NCBI RefSeq assembly: GCF_032118995.1
Contig: NC_092669.1
Location: 1-64,000 of the forward strand
Direction of reading: 5' to 3'
DNA length: 64,000 nt
Source of the DNA: Asterias amurensis
Lineage: Eukaryota > Echinodermata > Asteroidea > Forcipulatida > Asteriidae
Each line of letters begins with the position of its first letter. Position 1 is the first letter of the stretch. The notes under the pieces are model-generated. The model saw nothing but the letters and a program-made list of their open reading frames with translations, was not told the DNA's origin and searched no databases. Shown one piece after another: positions 1 through 12,774 of this stretch. The translations under genes were made by a program, and so were the position numbers.

Positions 1-3000
1 TAACCCTAACCCTAACCCTAACCCTAACCCTAACCCTAACCCTAACCCTAACCCTAACCCTAACCCTAACCCTAACCCTAACCCTAACCCTAACCCTAAC
101 CCTAACCCTAACCCTAACCCTAACCCTAACCCTAACCCTAACCCTAACCCTAACCCTAACCCTAACCCTAACCCTAACCCTAACCCTAACCCTAACCCTA
201 ACCCTAACCCTAACCCTAACCCTAACCCTAACCCTAACCCTAACCCTAACCCTAACCCTAACCCTAACCCTAACCCTAACCCTAACCCTAACCCTAACCC
301 TAACCCTAACCCTAACCCTAACCCTAACCCTAACCCTAACCCTAACCCTAACCCTAACCCTAACCCTAACCCTAACCCTAACCCTAACCCTAACCCTAAC
401 CCTAACCCTAACCCTAACCCTAACCCTAACCCTAACCCTAACCCTAACCCTAACCCTAACCCTAACCCTAACCCTAACCCTAACCCTAACCCTAACCCTA
501 ACCCTAACCCTAACCCTAACCCTAACCCTAACCCTAACCCTAACCCTAACCCTAACCCTAACCCTAACCCTAACCCTAACCCTAACCCTAACCCTAACCC
601 TAACCCTAACCCTAACCCTAACCCTAACCCTAACCCTAACCCTAACCCTAACCCTAACCCTAACCCTAACCCTAACCCTAACCCTAACCCTAACCCTAAC
701 CCTAACCCTAACCCTAACCCTAACCCTAACCCTAACCCTAACCCTAACCCTAACCCTAACCCTAACCCTAACCCTAACCCTAACCCTAACCCTAACCCTA
801 ACCCTAACCCTAACCCTAACCCTAACCCTAACCCTAACCCTAACCCTAACCCTAACCCTAACCCTAACCCTAACCCTAACCCTAACCCTAACCCTAACCC
901 TAACCCTAACCCTAACCCTAACCCTAACCCTAACCCTAACCCTAACCCTAACCCGAACCCTAACCCTAACCCTAACCCTAACCCTAACCCTAACCCTAAC
1001 CCTAACCCTAACCCTAACCCTAACCCTAACCCTAACCCTAACCCTAACCCTAACCCTAACCCTAACCCTAACCCTAACCCTAACCCTAACCCTAACCCTA
1101 ACCCTAACCCTAACCCTAACCCTAACCCTAACCCTAACCCTAACCCTAACCCTAACCCTAACCCTAACCCTAACCCTAACCCTAACCCTAACCCTAACCC
1201 TAACCCTAACCCTAACCCTAACCCTAACCCTAACCCTAACCCTAACCCTAACCCTAACCCTAACCCTAACCCTAACCCTAACCCTAACCCTAACCCTAAC
1301 CCTAACCCTAACCCTAACCCTAACCCTAACCCTAACCCTAACCCTAACCCTAACCCTAACCCTAACCCTAACCCTAACCCTAACCCTAACCCTAACCCTA
1401 ACCCTAACCCTAACCCTAACCCTAACCCTAACCCTAACCCTAACCCTAACCCTAACCCTAACCCTAACCCTAACCCTAACCCTAACCCTAACCCTAACCC
1501 TAACCCTAACCCTAACCCTAACCCTAACCCTAACCCTAACCCTAACCCTAACCCTAACCCTAACCCTAACCCTAACCCTAACCCTAACCCTAACCCTAAC
1601 CCTAACCCTAACCCTAACCCTAACCCTAACCCTAACCCTAACCCTAACCCTAACCCTAACCCTAACCCTAACCCTAACCCTAACCCTAACCCTAACCCTA
1701 ACCCTAACCCTAACCCTAACCCTAACCCTAACCCTAACCCTAACCCTAACCCTAACCCTAACCCTAACCCTAACCCTAACCCTAACCCTAACCCTAACCC
1801 TAACCCTAACCCTAACCCTAACCCTAACCCTAACCCTAACCCTAACCCTAACCCTAACCCTAACCCTAACCCTAACCCTAACCCTAACCCTAACCCTAAC
1901 CCTAACCCTAACCCTAACCCTAACCCTAACCCTAACCCTAACCCTAACCCTAACCCTAACCCTAACCCTAACCCTAACCCTAACCCTAACCCTAACCCTA
2001 ACCCTAACCCTAACCCTAACCCTAACCCTAACCCTAACCCTAACCCTAACCCTAACCCTAACCCTAACCCTAACCCTAACCCTAACCCTAACCCTAACCC
2101 TAACCCTAACCCTAACCCTAACCCTAACCCTAACCCTAACCCTAACCCTAACCCTAACCCTAACCCTAACCCTAACCCTAACCCTAACCCTAACCCTAAC
2201 CCTAACCCTAACCCTAACCCTAACCCTAACCCTAACCCTAACCCTAACCCTAACCCTAACCCTAACCCTAACCCTAACCCTAACCCTAACCCTAACCCTA
2301 ACCCTAACCCTAACCCTAACCCTAACCCTAACCCTAACCCTAACCCTAACCCTAACCCTAACCCTAACCCTAACCCTAACCCTAACCCTAACCCTAACCC
2401 TAACCCTAACCCTAACCCTAACCCTAACCCTAACCCTAACCCTAACCCTAACCCTAACCCTAACCCTAACCCTAACCCTAACCCTAACCCTAACCCTAAC
2501 CCTAACCCTAACCCTAACCCTAACCCTAACCCTAACCCTAACCCTAACCCTAACCCTAACCCTAACCCTAACCCTAACCCTAACCCTAACCCTAACCCTA
2601 ACCCTAACCCTAACCCTAACCCTAACCCTAACCCTAACCCTAACCCTAACCCTAACCCTAACCCTAACCCTAACCCTAACCCTAACCCTAACCCTAACCC
2701 TAACCCTAACCCTAACCCTAACCCTAACCCTAACCCTAACCCTAACCCTAACCCTAACCCTAACCCTAACCCTAACCCTAACCCTAACCCTAACCCTAAC
2801 CCTAACCCTAACCCTAACCCTAACCCTAACCCTAACCCTAACCCTAACCCTAACCCTAACCCTAACCCTAACCCTAACCCTAACCCTAACCCTAACCCTA
2901 ACCCTAACCCTAACCCTAACCCTAACCCTAACCCTAACCCTAACCCTAACCCTAACCCTAACCCTAACCCTAACCCTAACCCTAACCCTAACCCTAACCC

Positions 3001-6000
3001 TAACCCTAACCCTAACCCTAACCCTAACCCTAACCCTAACCCTAACCCTAACCCTAACCCTAACCCTAACCCTAACCCTAACCCTAACCCTAACCCTAAC
3101 CCTAACCCTAACCCTAACCCTAACCCTAACCCTAACCCTAACCCTAACCCTAACCCTAACCCTAACCCTAACCCTAACCCTAACCCTAACCCTAACCCTA
3201 ACCCTAACCCTAACCCTAACCCTAACCCTAACCCTAACCCTAACCCTAACCCTAACCCTAACCCTAACCCTAACCCTAACCCTAACCCTAACCCTAACCC
3301 TAACCCTAACCCTAACCCTAACCCTAACCCTAACCCTAACCCTAACCCTAACCCTAACCCTAACCCTAACCCTAACCCTAACCCTAACCCTAACCCTAAC
3401 CCTAACCCTAACCCTAACCCTAACCCTAACCCTAACCCTAACCCTAACCCTAACCCTAACCCTAACCCTAACCCTAACCCTAACCCTAACCCTAACCCTA
3501 ACCCTAACCCTAACCCTAACCCTAACCCTAACCCTAACCCTAACCCTAACCCTAACCCTAACCCTAACCCTAACCCTAACCCTAACCCTAACCCTAACCC
3601 TAACCCTAACCCTAACCCTAACCCTAACCCTAACCCTAACCCTAACCCTAACCCTAACCCTAACCCTAACCCTAACCCTAACCCTAACCCTAACCCTAAC
3701 CCTAACCCTAACCCTAACCCTAACCCTAACCCTAACCCTAACCCTAACCCTAACCCTAACCCTAACCCTAACCCTAACCCTAACCCTAACCCTAACCCTA
3801 ACCCTAACCCTAACCCTAACCCTAACCCTAACCCTAACCCTAACCCTAACCCTAACCCTAACCCTAACCCTAACCCTAACCCTAACCCTAACCCTAACCC
3901 TAACCCTAACCCTAACCCTAACCCTAACCCTAACCCTAACCCTAACCCTAACCCTAACCCTAACCCTAACCCTAACCCTAACCCTAACCCTAACCCTAAC
4001 CCTAACCCTAACCCTAACCCTAACCCTAACCCTAACCCTAACCCTAACCCTAACCCTAACCCTAACCCTAACCCTAACCCTAACCCTAACCCTAACCCTA
4101 ACCCTAACCCTAACCCTAACCCTAACCCTAACCCTAACCCTAACCCTAACCCTAACCCTAACCCTAACCCTAACCCTAACCCTAACCCTAACCCTAACCC
4201 TAACCCTAACCCTAACCCTAACCCTAACCCTAACCCTAACCCTAACCCTAACCCTAACCCTAACCCTAACCCTAACCCTAACCCTAACCCTAACCCTAAC
4301 CCTAACCCTAACCCTAACCCTAACCCTAACCCTAACCCTAACCCTAACCCTAACCCTAACCCTAACCCTAACCCTAACCCTAACCCTAACCCTAACCCTA
4401 ACCCTAACCCTAACCCTAACCCTAACCCTAACCCTAACCCTAACCCTAACCCTAACCCTAACCCTAACCCTAACCCTAACCCTAACCCTAACCCTAACCC
4501 TAACCCTAACCCTAACCCTAACCCTAACCCTAACCCTAACCCTAACCCTAACCCTAACCCTAACCCTAACCCTAACCCTAACCCTAACCCTAACCCTAAC
4601 CCTAACCCTAACCCTAACCCTAACCCTAACCCTAACCCTAACCCTAACCCTAACCCTAACCCTAACCCTAACCCTAACCCTAACCCTAACCCTAACCCTA
4701 ACCCTAACCCTAACCCTAACCCTAACCCTAACCCTAACCCTAACCCTAACCCTAACCCTAACCCTAACCCTAACCTCCTAACCCTAACCCTAACCCTAAC
4801 CCTAACCCTAACCCTAACCCTAACCCTAACCCTAACCCTAACCCTAACCCTAACCCTAACCCTAACCCTAACCCTAACCCTAACCCTAACCCTAACCCTA
4901 ACCCTAACCCTAACCCTAACCCTAACCCTAACCCTAACCCTAACCCTAACCCTAACCCTAACCCTAACCCTAACCCTAACCCTAACCCTAACCCTAACCC
5001 TAACCCTAACCCTAACCCTAACCCTAACCCTAACCCTAACCCTAACCCTAACCCTAACCCTAACCCTAACCCTAACCCTAACCCTAACCCTAACCCTAAC
5101 CCTAACCCTAACCCTAACCCTAACCCTAACCCTAACCCTAACCCTAACCCTAACCCTAACCCTAACCCTAACCCTAACCCTAACCCTAACCCTAACCCTA
5201 ACCCTAACCCTAACCCTAACCCTAACCCTAACCCTAACCCTAACCCTAACCCTAACCCTAACCCTAACCCTAACCCTAACCCTAACCCTAACCCTAACCC
5301 TAACCCTAACCCTAACCCTAACCCTAACCCTAACCCTAACCCTAACCCTAACCCTAACCCTAACCCTAACCCTAACCCTAACCCTAACCCTAACCCTAAC
5401 CCTAACCCTAACCCTAACCCTAACCCTAACCCTAACCCTAACCCTAACCCTAACCCTAACCCTAACCCTAACCCTAACCCTAACCCTAACCCTAACCCTA
5501 ACCCTAACCCTAACCCTAACCCTAACCCTAACCCTAACCCTAACCCTAACCCTAACCCTAACCCTAACCCTAACCCTAACCCTAACCCTAACCCTAACCC
5601 TAACCCTAACCCTAACCCTAACCCTAACCCTAACCCTAACCCTAACCCTAACCCTAACCCTAACCCTAACCCTAACCCTAACCCTAACCCTAACCCTAAC
5701 CCTAACCCTAACCCTAACCCTAACCCTAACCCTAACCCTAACCCTAACCCTAACCCTAACCCTAACCCTAACCCTAACCCTAACCCTAACCCTAACCCTA
5801 ACCCTAACCCTAACCCTAACCCTAACCCTAACCCTAACCCTAACCCTAACCCTAACCCTAACCCTAACCCTAACCCTAACCCTAACCCTAACCCTAACCC
5901 TAACCCTAACCCTAACCCTAACCCTAACCCTAACCCTAACCCTAACCCTAACCCTAACCCTAACCCTAACCCTAACCCTAACCCTAACCCTAACCCTAAC

Positions 6001-9000
6001 CCTAACCCTAACCCTAACCCTAACCCTAACCCTAACCCTAACCCTAACCCTAACCCTAACCCTAACCCTAACCCTAACCCTAACCCTAACCCTAACCCTA
6101 ACCCTAACCCTAACCCTAACCCTAACCCTAACCCTAACCCTAACCCTAACCCTAACCCTAACCCTAACCCTAACCCTAACCCTAACCCTAACCCTAACCC
6201 TAACCCTAACCCTAACCCTAACCCTAACCCTAACCCTAACCCTAACCCTAACCCTAACCCTAACCCTAACCCTAACCCTAACCCTAACCCTAACCCTAAC
6301 CCTAACCCTAACCCTAACCCTAACCCTAACCCTAACCCTAACCCTAACCCTAACCCTAACCCTAACCCTAACCCTAACCCTAACCCTAACCCTAACCCTA
6401 ACCCTAACCCTAACCCTAACCCTAACCCTAACCCTAACCCTAACCCTAACCCTAACCCTAACCCTAACCCTAACCCTAACCCTAACCCTAACCCTAACCC
6501 TAACCCTAACCCTAACCCTAACCCTAACCCTAACCCTAACCCTAACCCTAACCCTAACCCTAACCCTAACCCTAACCCTAACCCTAACCCTAACCCTAAC
6601 CCTAACCCTAACCCTAACCCTAACCCTAACCCTAACCCTAACCCTAACCCTAACCCTAACCCTAACCCTAACCCTAACCCTAACCCTAACCCTAACCCTA
6701 ACCCTAACCCTAACCCTAACCCTAACCCTAACCCTAACCCTAACCCTAACCCTAACCCTAACCCTAACCCTAACCCTAACCCTAACCCTAACCCTAACCC
6801 TAACCCTAACCCTAACCCTAACCCTAACCCTAACCCTAACCCTAACCCTAACCCTAACCCTAACCCTAACCCTAACCCTAACCCTAACCCTAACCCTAAC
6901 CCTAACCCTAACCCTAACCCTAACCCTAACCCTAACCCTAACCCTAACCCTAACCCTAACCCTAACCCTAACCCTAACCCTAACCCTAACCCTAACCCTA
7001 ACCCTAACCCTAACCCTAACCCTAACCCTAACCCTAACCCTAACCCTAACCCTAACCCTAACCCTAACCCTAACCCTAACCCTAACCCTAACCCTAACCC
7101 TAACCCTAACCCTAACCCTAACCCTAACCCTAACCCTAACCCTAACCCTAACCCTAACCCTAACCCTAACCCTAACCCTAACCCTAACCCTAACCCTAAC
7201 CCTAACCCTAACCCTAACCCTAACCCTAACCCTAACCCTAACCCTAACCCTAACCCTAACCCTAACCCTAACCCTAACCCTAACCCTAACCCTAACCCTA
7301 ACCCTAACCCTAACCCTAACCCTAACCCTAACCCTAACCCTAACCCTAACCCTAACCCTAACCCTAACCCTAACCCTAACCCTAACCCTAACCCTAACCC
7401 TAACCCTAACCCTAACCCTAACCCTAACCCTAACCCTAACCCTAACCCTAACCCTAACCCTAACCCTAACCCTAACCCTAACCCTAACCCTAACCCTAAC
7501 CCTAACCCTAACCCTAACCCTAACCCTAACCCTAACCCTAACCCTAACCCTAACCCTAACCCTAACCCTAACCCTAACCCTAACCCTAACCCTAACCCTA
7601 ACCCTAACCCTAACCCTAACCCTAACCCTAACCCTAACCCTAACCCTAACCCTAACCCTAACCCTAACCCTAACCCTAACCCTAACCCTAACCCTAACCC
7701 TAACCCTAACCCTAACCCTAACCCTAACCCTAACCCTAACCCTAACCCTAACCCTAACCCTAACCCTAACCCTAACCCTAACCCTAACCCTAACCCTAAC
7801 CCTAACCCTAACCCTAACCCTAACCCTAACCCTAACCCTAACCCTAACCCTAACCCTAACCCTAACCCTAACCCTAACCCTAACCCTAACCCTAACCCTA
7901 ACCCTAACCCTAACCCTAACCCTAACCCTAACCCTAACCCTAACCCTAACCCTAACCCTAACCCTAACCCTAACCCTAACCCTAACCCTAACCCTAACCC
8001 TAACCCTAACCCTAACCCTAACCCTAACCCTAACCCTAACCCTAACCCTAACCCTAACCCTAACCCTAACCCTAACCCTAACCCTAACCCTAACCCTAAC
8101 CCTAACCCTAACCCTAACCCTAACCCTAACCCTAACCCTAACCCTAACCCTAACCCTAACCCTAACCCTAACCCTAACCCTAACCCTAACCCTAACCCTA
8201 ACCCTAACCCTAACCCTAACCCTAACCCTAACCCTAACCCTAACCCTAACCCTAACCCTAACCCTAACCCTAACCCTAACCCTAACCCTAACCCTAACCC
8301 TAACCCTAACCCTAACCCTAACCCTAACCCTAACCCTAACCCTAACCCTAACCCTAACCCTAACCCTAACCCTAACCCTAACCCTAACCCTAACCCTAAC
8401 CCTAACCCTAACCCTAACCCTAACCCTAACCCTAACCCTAACCCTAACCCTAACCCTAACCCTAACCCTAACCCTAACCCTAACCCTAACCCTAACCCTA
8501 ACCCTAACCCTAACCCTAACCCTAACCCTAACCCTAACCCTAACCCTAACCCTAACCCTAACCCTAACCCTAACCCTAACCCTAACCCTAACCCTAACCC
8601 TAACCCTAACCCTAACCCTAACCCTAACCCTAACCCTAACCCTAACCCTAACCCTAACCCTAACCCTAACCCTAACCCTAACCCTAACCCTAACCCTAAC
8701 CCTAACCCTAACCCTAACCCTAACCCTAACCCTAACCCTAACCCTAACCCTAACCCTAACCCTAACCCTAACCCTAACCCTAACCCTAACCCTAACCCTA
8801 ACCCTAACCCTAACCCTAACCCTAACCCTAACCCTAACCCTAACCCTAACCCTAACCCTAACCCTAACCCTAACCCTAACCCTAACCCTAACCCTAACCC
8901 TAACCCTAACCCTAACCCTAACCCTAACCCTAACCCTAACCCTAACCCTAACCCTAACCCTAACCCTAACCCTAACCCTAACCCTAACCCTAACCCTAAC

Positions 9001-10077
9001 CCTAACCCTAACCCTAACCCTAACCCTAACCCTAACCCTAACCCTAACCCTAACCCTAACCCTAACCCTAACCCTAACCCTAACCCTAACCCTAACCCTA
9101 ACCCTAACCCTAACCCTAACCCTAACCCTAACCCTAACCCTAACCCTAACCCTAACCCTAACCCTAACCCTAACCCTAACCCTAACCCTAACCCTAACCC
9201 TAACCCTAACCCTAACCCTAACCCTAACCCTAACCCTAACCCTAACCCTAACCCTAACCCTAACCCTAACCCTAACCCTAACCCTAACCCTAACCCTAAC
9301 CCTAACCCTAACCCTAACCCTAACCCTAACCCTAACCCTAACCCTAACCCTAACCCTAACCCTAACCCTAACCCTAACCCTAACCCTAACCCTAACCCTA
9401 ACCCTAACCCTAACCCTAACCCTAACCCTAACCCTAACCCTAACCCTAACCCTAACCCTAACCCTAACCCTAACCCTAACCCTAACCCTAACCCTAACCC
9501 TAACCCTAACCCTAACCCTAACCCTAACCCTAACCCTAACCCTAACCCTAACCCTAACCCTAACCCTAACCCTAACCCTAACCCTAACCCTAACCCTAAC
9601 CCTAACCCTAACCCTAACCCTAACCCTAACCCTAACCCTAACCCTAACCCTAACCCTAACCCTAACCCTAACCCTAACCCTAACCCTAACCCTAACCCTA
9701 ACCCTAACCCTAACCCTAACCCTAACCCTAACCCTAACCCTAACCCTAACCCTAACCCTAACCCTAACCCTAACCCTAACCCTAACCCTAACCCTAACCC
9801 TAACCCTAACCCTAACCCTAACCCTAACCCTAACCCTAACCCTAACCCTAACCCTAACCCTAACCCTAACCCTAACCCTAACCCTAACCCTAACCCTAAC
9901 CCTAACCCTAACCCTAACCCTAACCCTAACCCTAACCCTAACCCTAACCCTAACCCTAACCCTAACCCTAACCCTAACCCTAACCCTAACCCTAACCCTA
10001 ACCCTAACCCTAACCCTAACCCTAACCCTAACCCTAACCCTAACCCTAACCCTAACCCTAACCCTAACCCTAACCCT
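1..10077. repeat. Telomeric CCCTAA array
   Basis: About 1,680 head-to-tail copies of the six-base animal telomere unit, with the C-rich strand given 5' to 3', so the window starts at the left end of a chromosome. I saw only two departures from the unit: a T-to-G change at 955 (CCCGAA) and an eight-base unit at 4774-4781 (CCTCCTAA) that shifts the register by two bases. The array stops abruptly at 10077 and non-repetitive sequence follows, with no zone of degenerate repeats. A long Leu-Gly reading frame on the opposite strand is only a translation of the repeat and is not a gene. Confidence 0.99.
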
Positions 10078-10792
10078 GTATTCCTTGTTTGTGCTGTGTG
10101 AAGTTTCAGTGCATCTCTTGTTGGCGGTAACATCTCCAGACACTTCTTCGCCTTATTTACCAAATAGTTGGAGCCTGACAAGGTTGATAATTTTATACTA
10201 AGGTGCACAAGTGTTACCAAACTGCTCAATGAGAACAAGTTCTCCATTACGGCCGATTCCCTTGACACATATTAACTTTGCTTTTCGAAAACTTTCTTTT
10301 CCCAATTGTCATGTAGGAGAGGCTGTGTCGCATCATGTGAGGGCATGTAAGCTGCCATACAGGTTGGCAAGTCTCTCAGTTACTGCAAGTATTAGGTAAT
10401 TGAACGCTTTTAAACACAAGTGACATTTCTCAACCTGAAAAACGTCATCTCTCCTAAAGGACCATGGCTTCCGTAACATAAAGTAACCCCCGCCTGTACT
10501 ATTCCTCATCTTTCGAATTACCGACGTTATCTCATCAAGACGACTTATTTCGTGGAATCAGTTACTTACCGACATATTATTTTGCTAAGTCGACTTATTC
10601 AAAACGATATTTGTAATTGTTGACCGTCCTGCTGACACAAGTATGGAGCAATTCTGTCAGACTTTTAAATGTAGTGACCAGATTATTTAACATGTAGTCA
10701 TCTGTATCCACATCATAACACTATGCATGTATGGGCCACTTCACACTATTTAACTTTTGTTCATAAAGTACTGATCTGTTTAATTCTTGTAG
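10078..10792. other. Subtelomeric non-coding stretch
   Basis: This is AT-rich, apparently single-copy sequence between the telomere and the RhoGEF exon relic. I see no domain, satellite or recognisable transposon in it. If telomeric repeat RNA is transcribed at this end, its promoter would have to lie here or just beyond, but no CpG-rich or 29-bp-type promoter repeat is visible. Confidence 0.5.
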
Positions 10793-11008
10793 CATTTCTT
10801 GGTTCCGTTTGGAGCACTTGGTCTCGTCCCAAGTGAAGATCATCGTACTATTTTTTAGAATGTAACGGCAGTCCAAGCAGTCAATAGAGAGCTACTTTGC
10901 CACATGGAGGAGAAGGGCATCCCAGAGGCTTTCATTCAGCTGGCACCATTTATGAAAGTGTATTGCACGTATGCAAACAATTTTGAGAAGGCTTCACAAA
11001 AATTGCAG
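10793..11008 (+). pseudogene. Orphan RhoGEF (DH-domain) exon with in-frame stop
   Basis: A 216-base stretch, exactly 72 codons, sits between a splice acceptor (ttcttgtag, AG at 10791-10792) and a donor (GT at 11009-11010). Its translation resembles the middle of a Dbl-homology RhoGEF domain: LVPSEDHRTIF, then a TAG at 10856-10858, then NVTAVQAVNRELL and QLAPFMKVYCTYANNFEKA. The phrases on both sides of the stop fit the same domain in the same frame, where families such as FGD have IFxNI and LAPFLKxYxxYVxNF. I find no partner exon on either side: the upstream exons would lie where the telomere now is, and downstream is transposon sequence and then a gene on the opposite strand. It is most likely a fragment of a gene broken by the chromosome end. 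A sequencing error at the stop, or a very short cryptic intron, remains possible. The exact RhoGEF subfamily is not clear. Confidence 0.7.
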
Positions 11009-11343
11009 GTAACAAAATTTATTCCACTTCATGTGTCGACTGTGTTATTATGATGTCTAAAGGCCTTTTCACACTATTGACCTTTAATCGTGTCAAACCA
11101 AATAGGGTCCGTGTTGGTTCAGTAAAATGTCCACAGGGATACAAACAGCTTCGCTTTCACACTAGCTCTGTAGGAAATCAGCTTTTTGGTTACACGTGTA
11201 ACTTTGATTTTGGATATTGTACTCTGCAAGGTCTGGCACGAATCGAAGCAGGACGCGTCGCAGCGTGAGTGGTTGCGTAGATGACGACACGCACATTACA
11301 GCTTTCGATCCGTGTTGGCATCTTTGACACAGATAGAGATTTA

Positions 11344-11643
11344 TCTGTGAAAATTTGAGCTCAATTGGTCGTCGAAGTTGCGAGATAATAATGAAAGAAA
11401 AAAAACCTTGTTATACGTAGTTTTGTGCTTTCGGGATGCTTGATTTCGAGACCTCAAATTCTAAACTTGAGGTCTCGAAATCAAATTCGTAGAAAATTAC
11501 TTCTTTTTCGAAAATTACCTCACTTCAGAGGGAGCTGTTTCTCACAATGTTTTATACTATCAACCTCTCGCCATTACTCGCAATAAAGAAAGTTTTTATA
11601 ATGATAATCATTTTGAGTACTACCAATAGTGTCCACTGCCTTT
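11344..11643. mobile_element. MITE copy A (left end truncated)
   Basis: This is a non-coding element nearly matching the one at 61303-61684, from the shared segment ctgtgaaaatttgagctcaa to the right terminal sequence ccaatagtgtccactgcctt. Its centre is a perfect hairpin with arms tgatttcgagacctcaa and its complement around 11439-11482. The left terminal repeat present in the 61-kb copy is missing here. It has no reading frame, so it is non-autonomous. Confidence 0.75.
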
Positions 11644-11935
11644 AAACGTACACCGTTTGAAGATGATAGTAGAAAGCCAACCTTAAAATATTAGTTGCTG
11701 GGGTGTTGTAGTTTATGAGAAATTATGAGTAAAACAATGTCACAAAAATATGTTTTTTTTACATGCTAAAATATTTATCATCTCATGATCACTGAGACGA
11801 CAATTATTTTCATTACATTGTTTTACTCATTTCTCAAAAACTAAAGCACCTCAGCAAACGATGTTTTTCAGGGAAGCTTTCTACTATCATTATCTTCAAA
11901 CTATGTGCGTTAAATGTAAACCTGTGGACATTGTG
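11644..11935. mobile_element. Second inverted-repeat element, back to back with copy A
   Basis: The left arm (about 11644-11735, including gtttgaagatgatagtagaaag) is an imperfect inverted repeat of the right arm (about 11815-11920, including ctttctactatcattatcttcaaac). The outer ends also mirror each other: gtgtccactgccttta on the left and the complement of a similar string, taaacctgtggacatt, on the right. It is a non-coding foldback element abutting copy A. Confidence 0.65.
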
Positions 11936-12774
11936 TTTTTTGTCCTACAAAAAGTACATAGACCCTTTAAGTGCAAATCAATTGTAGTTGCTTAGCAAAG
12001 TGTGATGTTACAATACATCTGACGATGAATTGAAGTGTTATGTAAAATCTGTCCGCATTTAAACGCAACCTCTTTATATCCAGACACTGTGCGCCCTAAA
12101 ATGTTGTTATTTACATCAAAATTAATATCCACTATGCATATTTAACCTTCATTAAAATTAATGTTCGTTGTTTATTTATTTATTTCAAATTCGAAAACAG
12201 GTCTCACAAATAGGCCATAAATGGGAAATAAGTTACACGGCGTGTAGCAAAGACTGGAAAAAATGGGTCACCGTGGTCAATTAATTATAATGCATCACTT
12301 GCAATCATAATTGTTGTGGGTTCGAAACCACCAAGCTAACCGCTTCAACAAAATTGAATCAGTATTCACATCTAGTTTTGAATCATACTTCGGATGGCCA
12401 TGGTTTTAGCCTCATACCCTTGGCCTCAGAAGATCATCTTAAAATATTCAAGGCCTACACCCCTTGTGATTTTATCAATTTTCATAAGATTTTCACAAAA
12501 ATATGTAATATTTTCAATTTAGCCCATTTTTATAGATAAATACAAGGCCCACACCCTTGTGATTCTGTCAAACTTCAACCCCTTTTTGACAAAAATGTAA
12601 TTTTCATCAGATTCTAACCCATATTTGCAATACTTTTCAACAGTTTCTAGTTCCAATTGTTCCACTACCAGATGATACCAATAATTTGTCCAAGTATTAA
12701 AGAAGTTACTTATGTCTCCCAAACATACCACTATTAGGAGTAAACTATCCACTTTCTTGGGATGATTGATGTAG
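11936..12774. other. Non-coding; probable 3' UTR side of the RFX6-like gene
   Basis: I see no reading frame with a recognisable domain. A segment of roughly 95 bp is present twice in tandem (starting near 12449 and near 12543; aaggcctacacc... and aaggcccacacc..., each followed by a cttgtgatt-type string). On the minus strand several AATAAA matches occur around 12172-12186 and could serve as the RFX6-like polyadenylation signal. Confidence 0.45.

Noticed and set aside
4770-10268. A 1,832-residue Leu-Gly reading frame on the minus strand
   Set aside because: It is a translation of the TTAGGG repeat and has no independent coding evidence.
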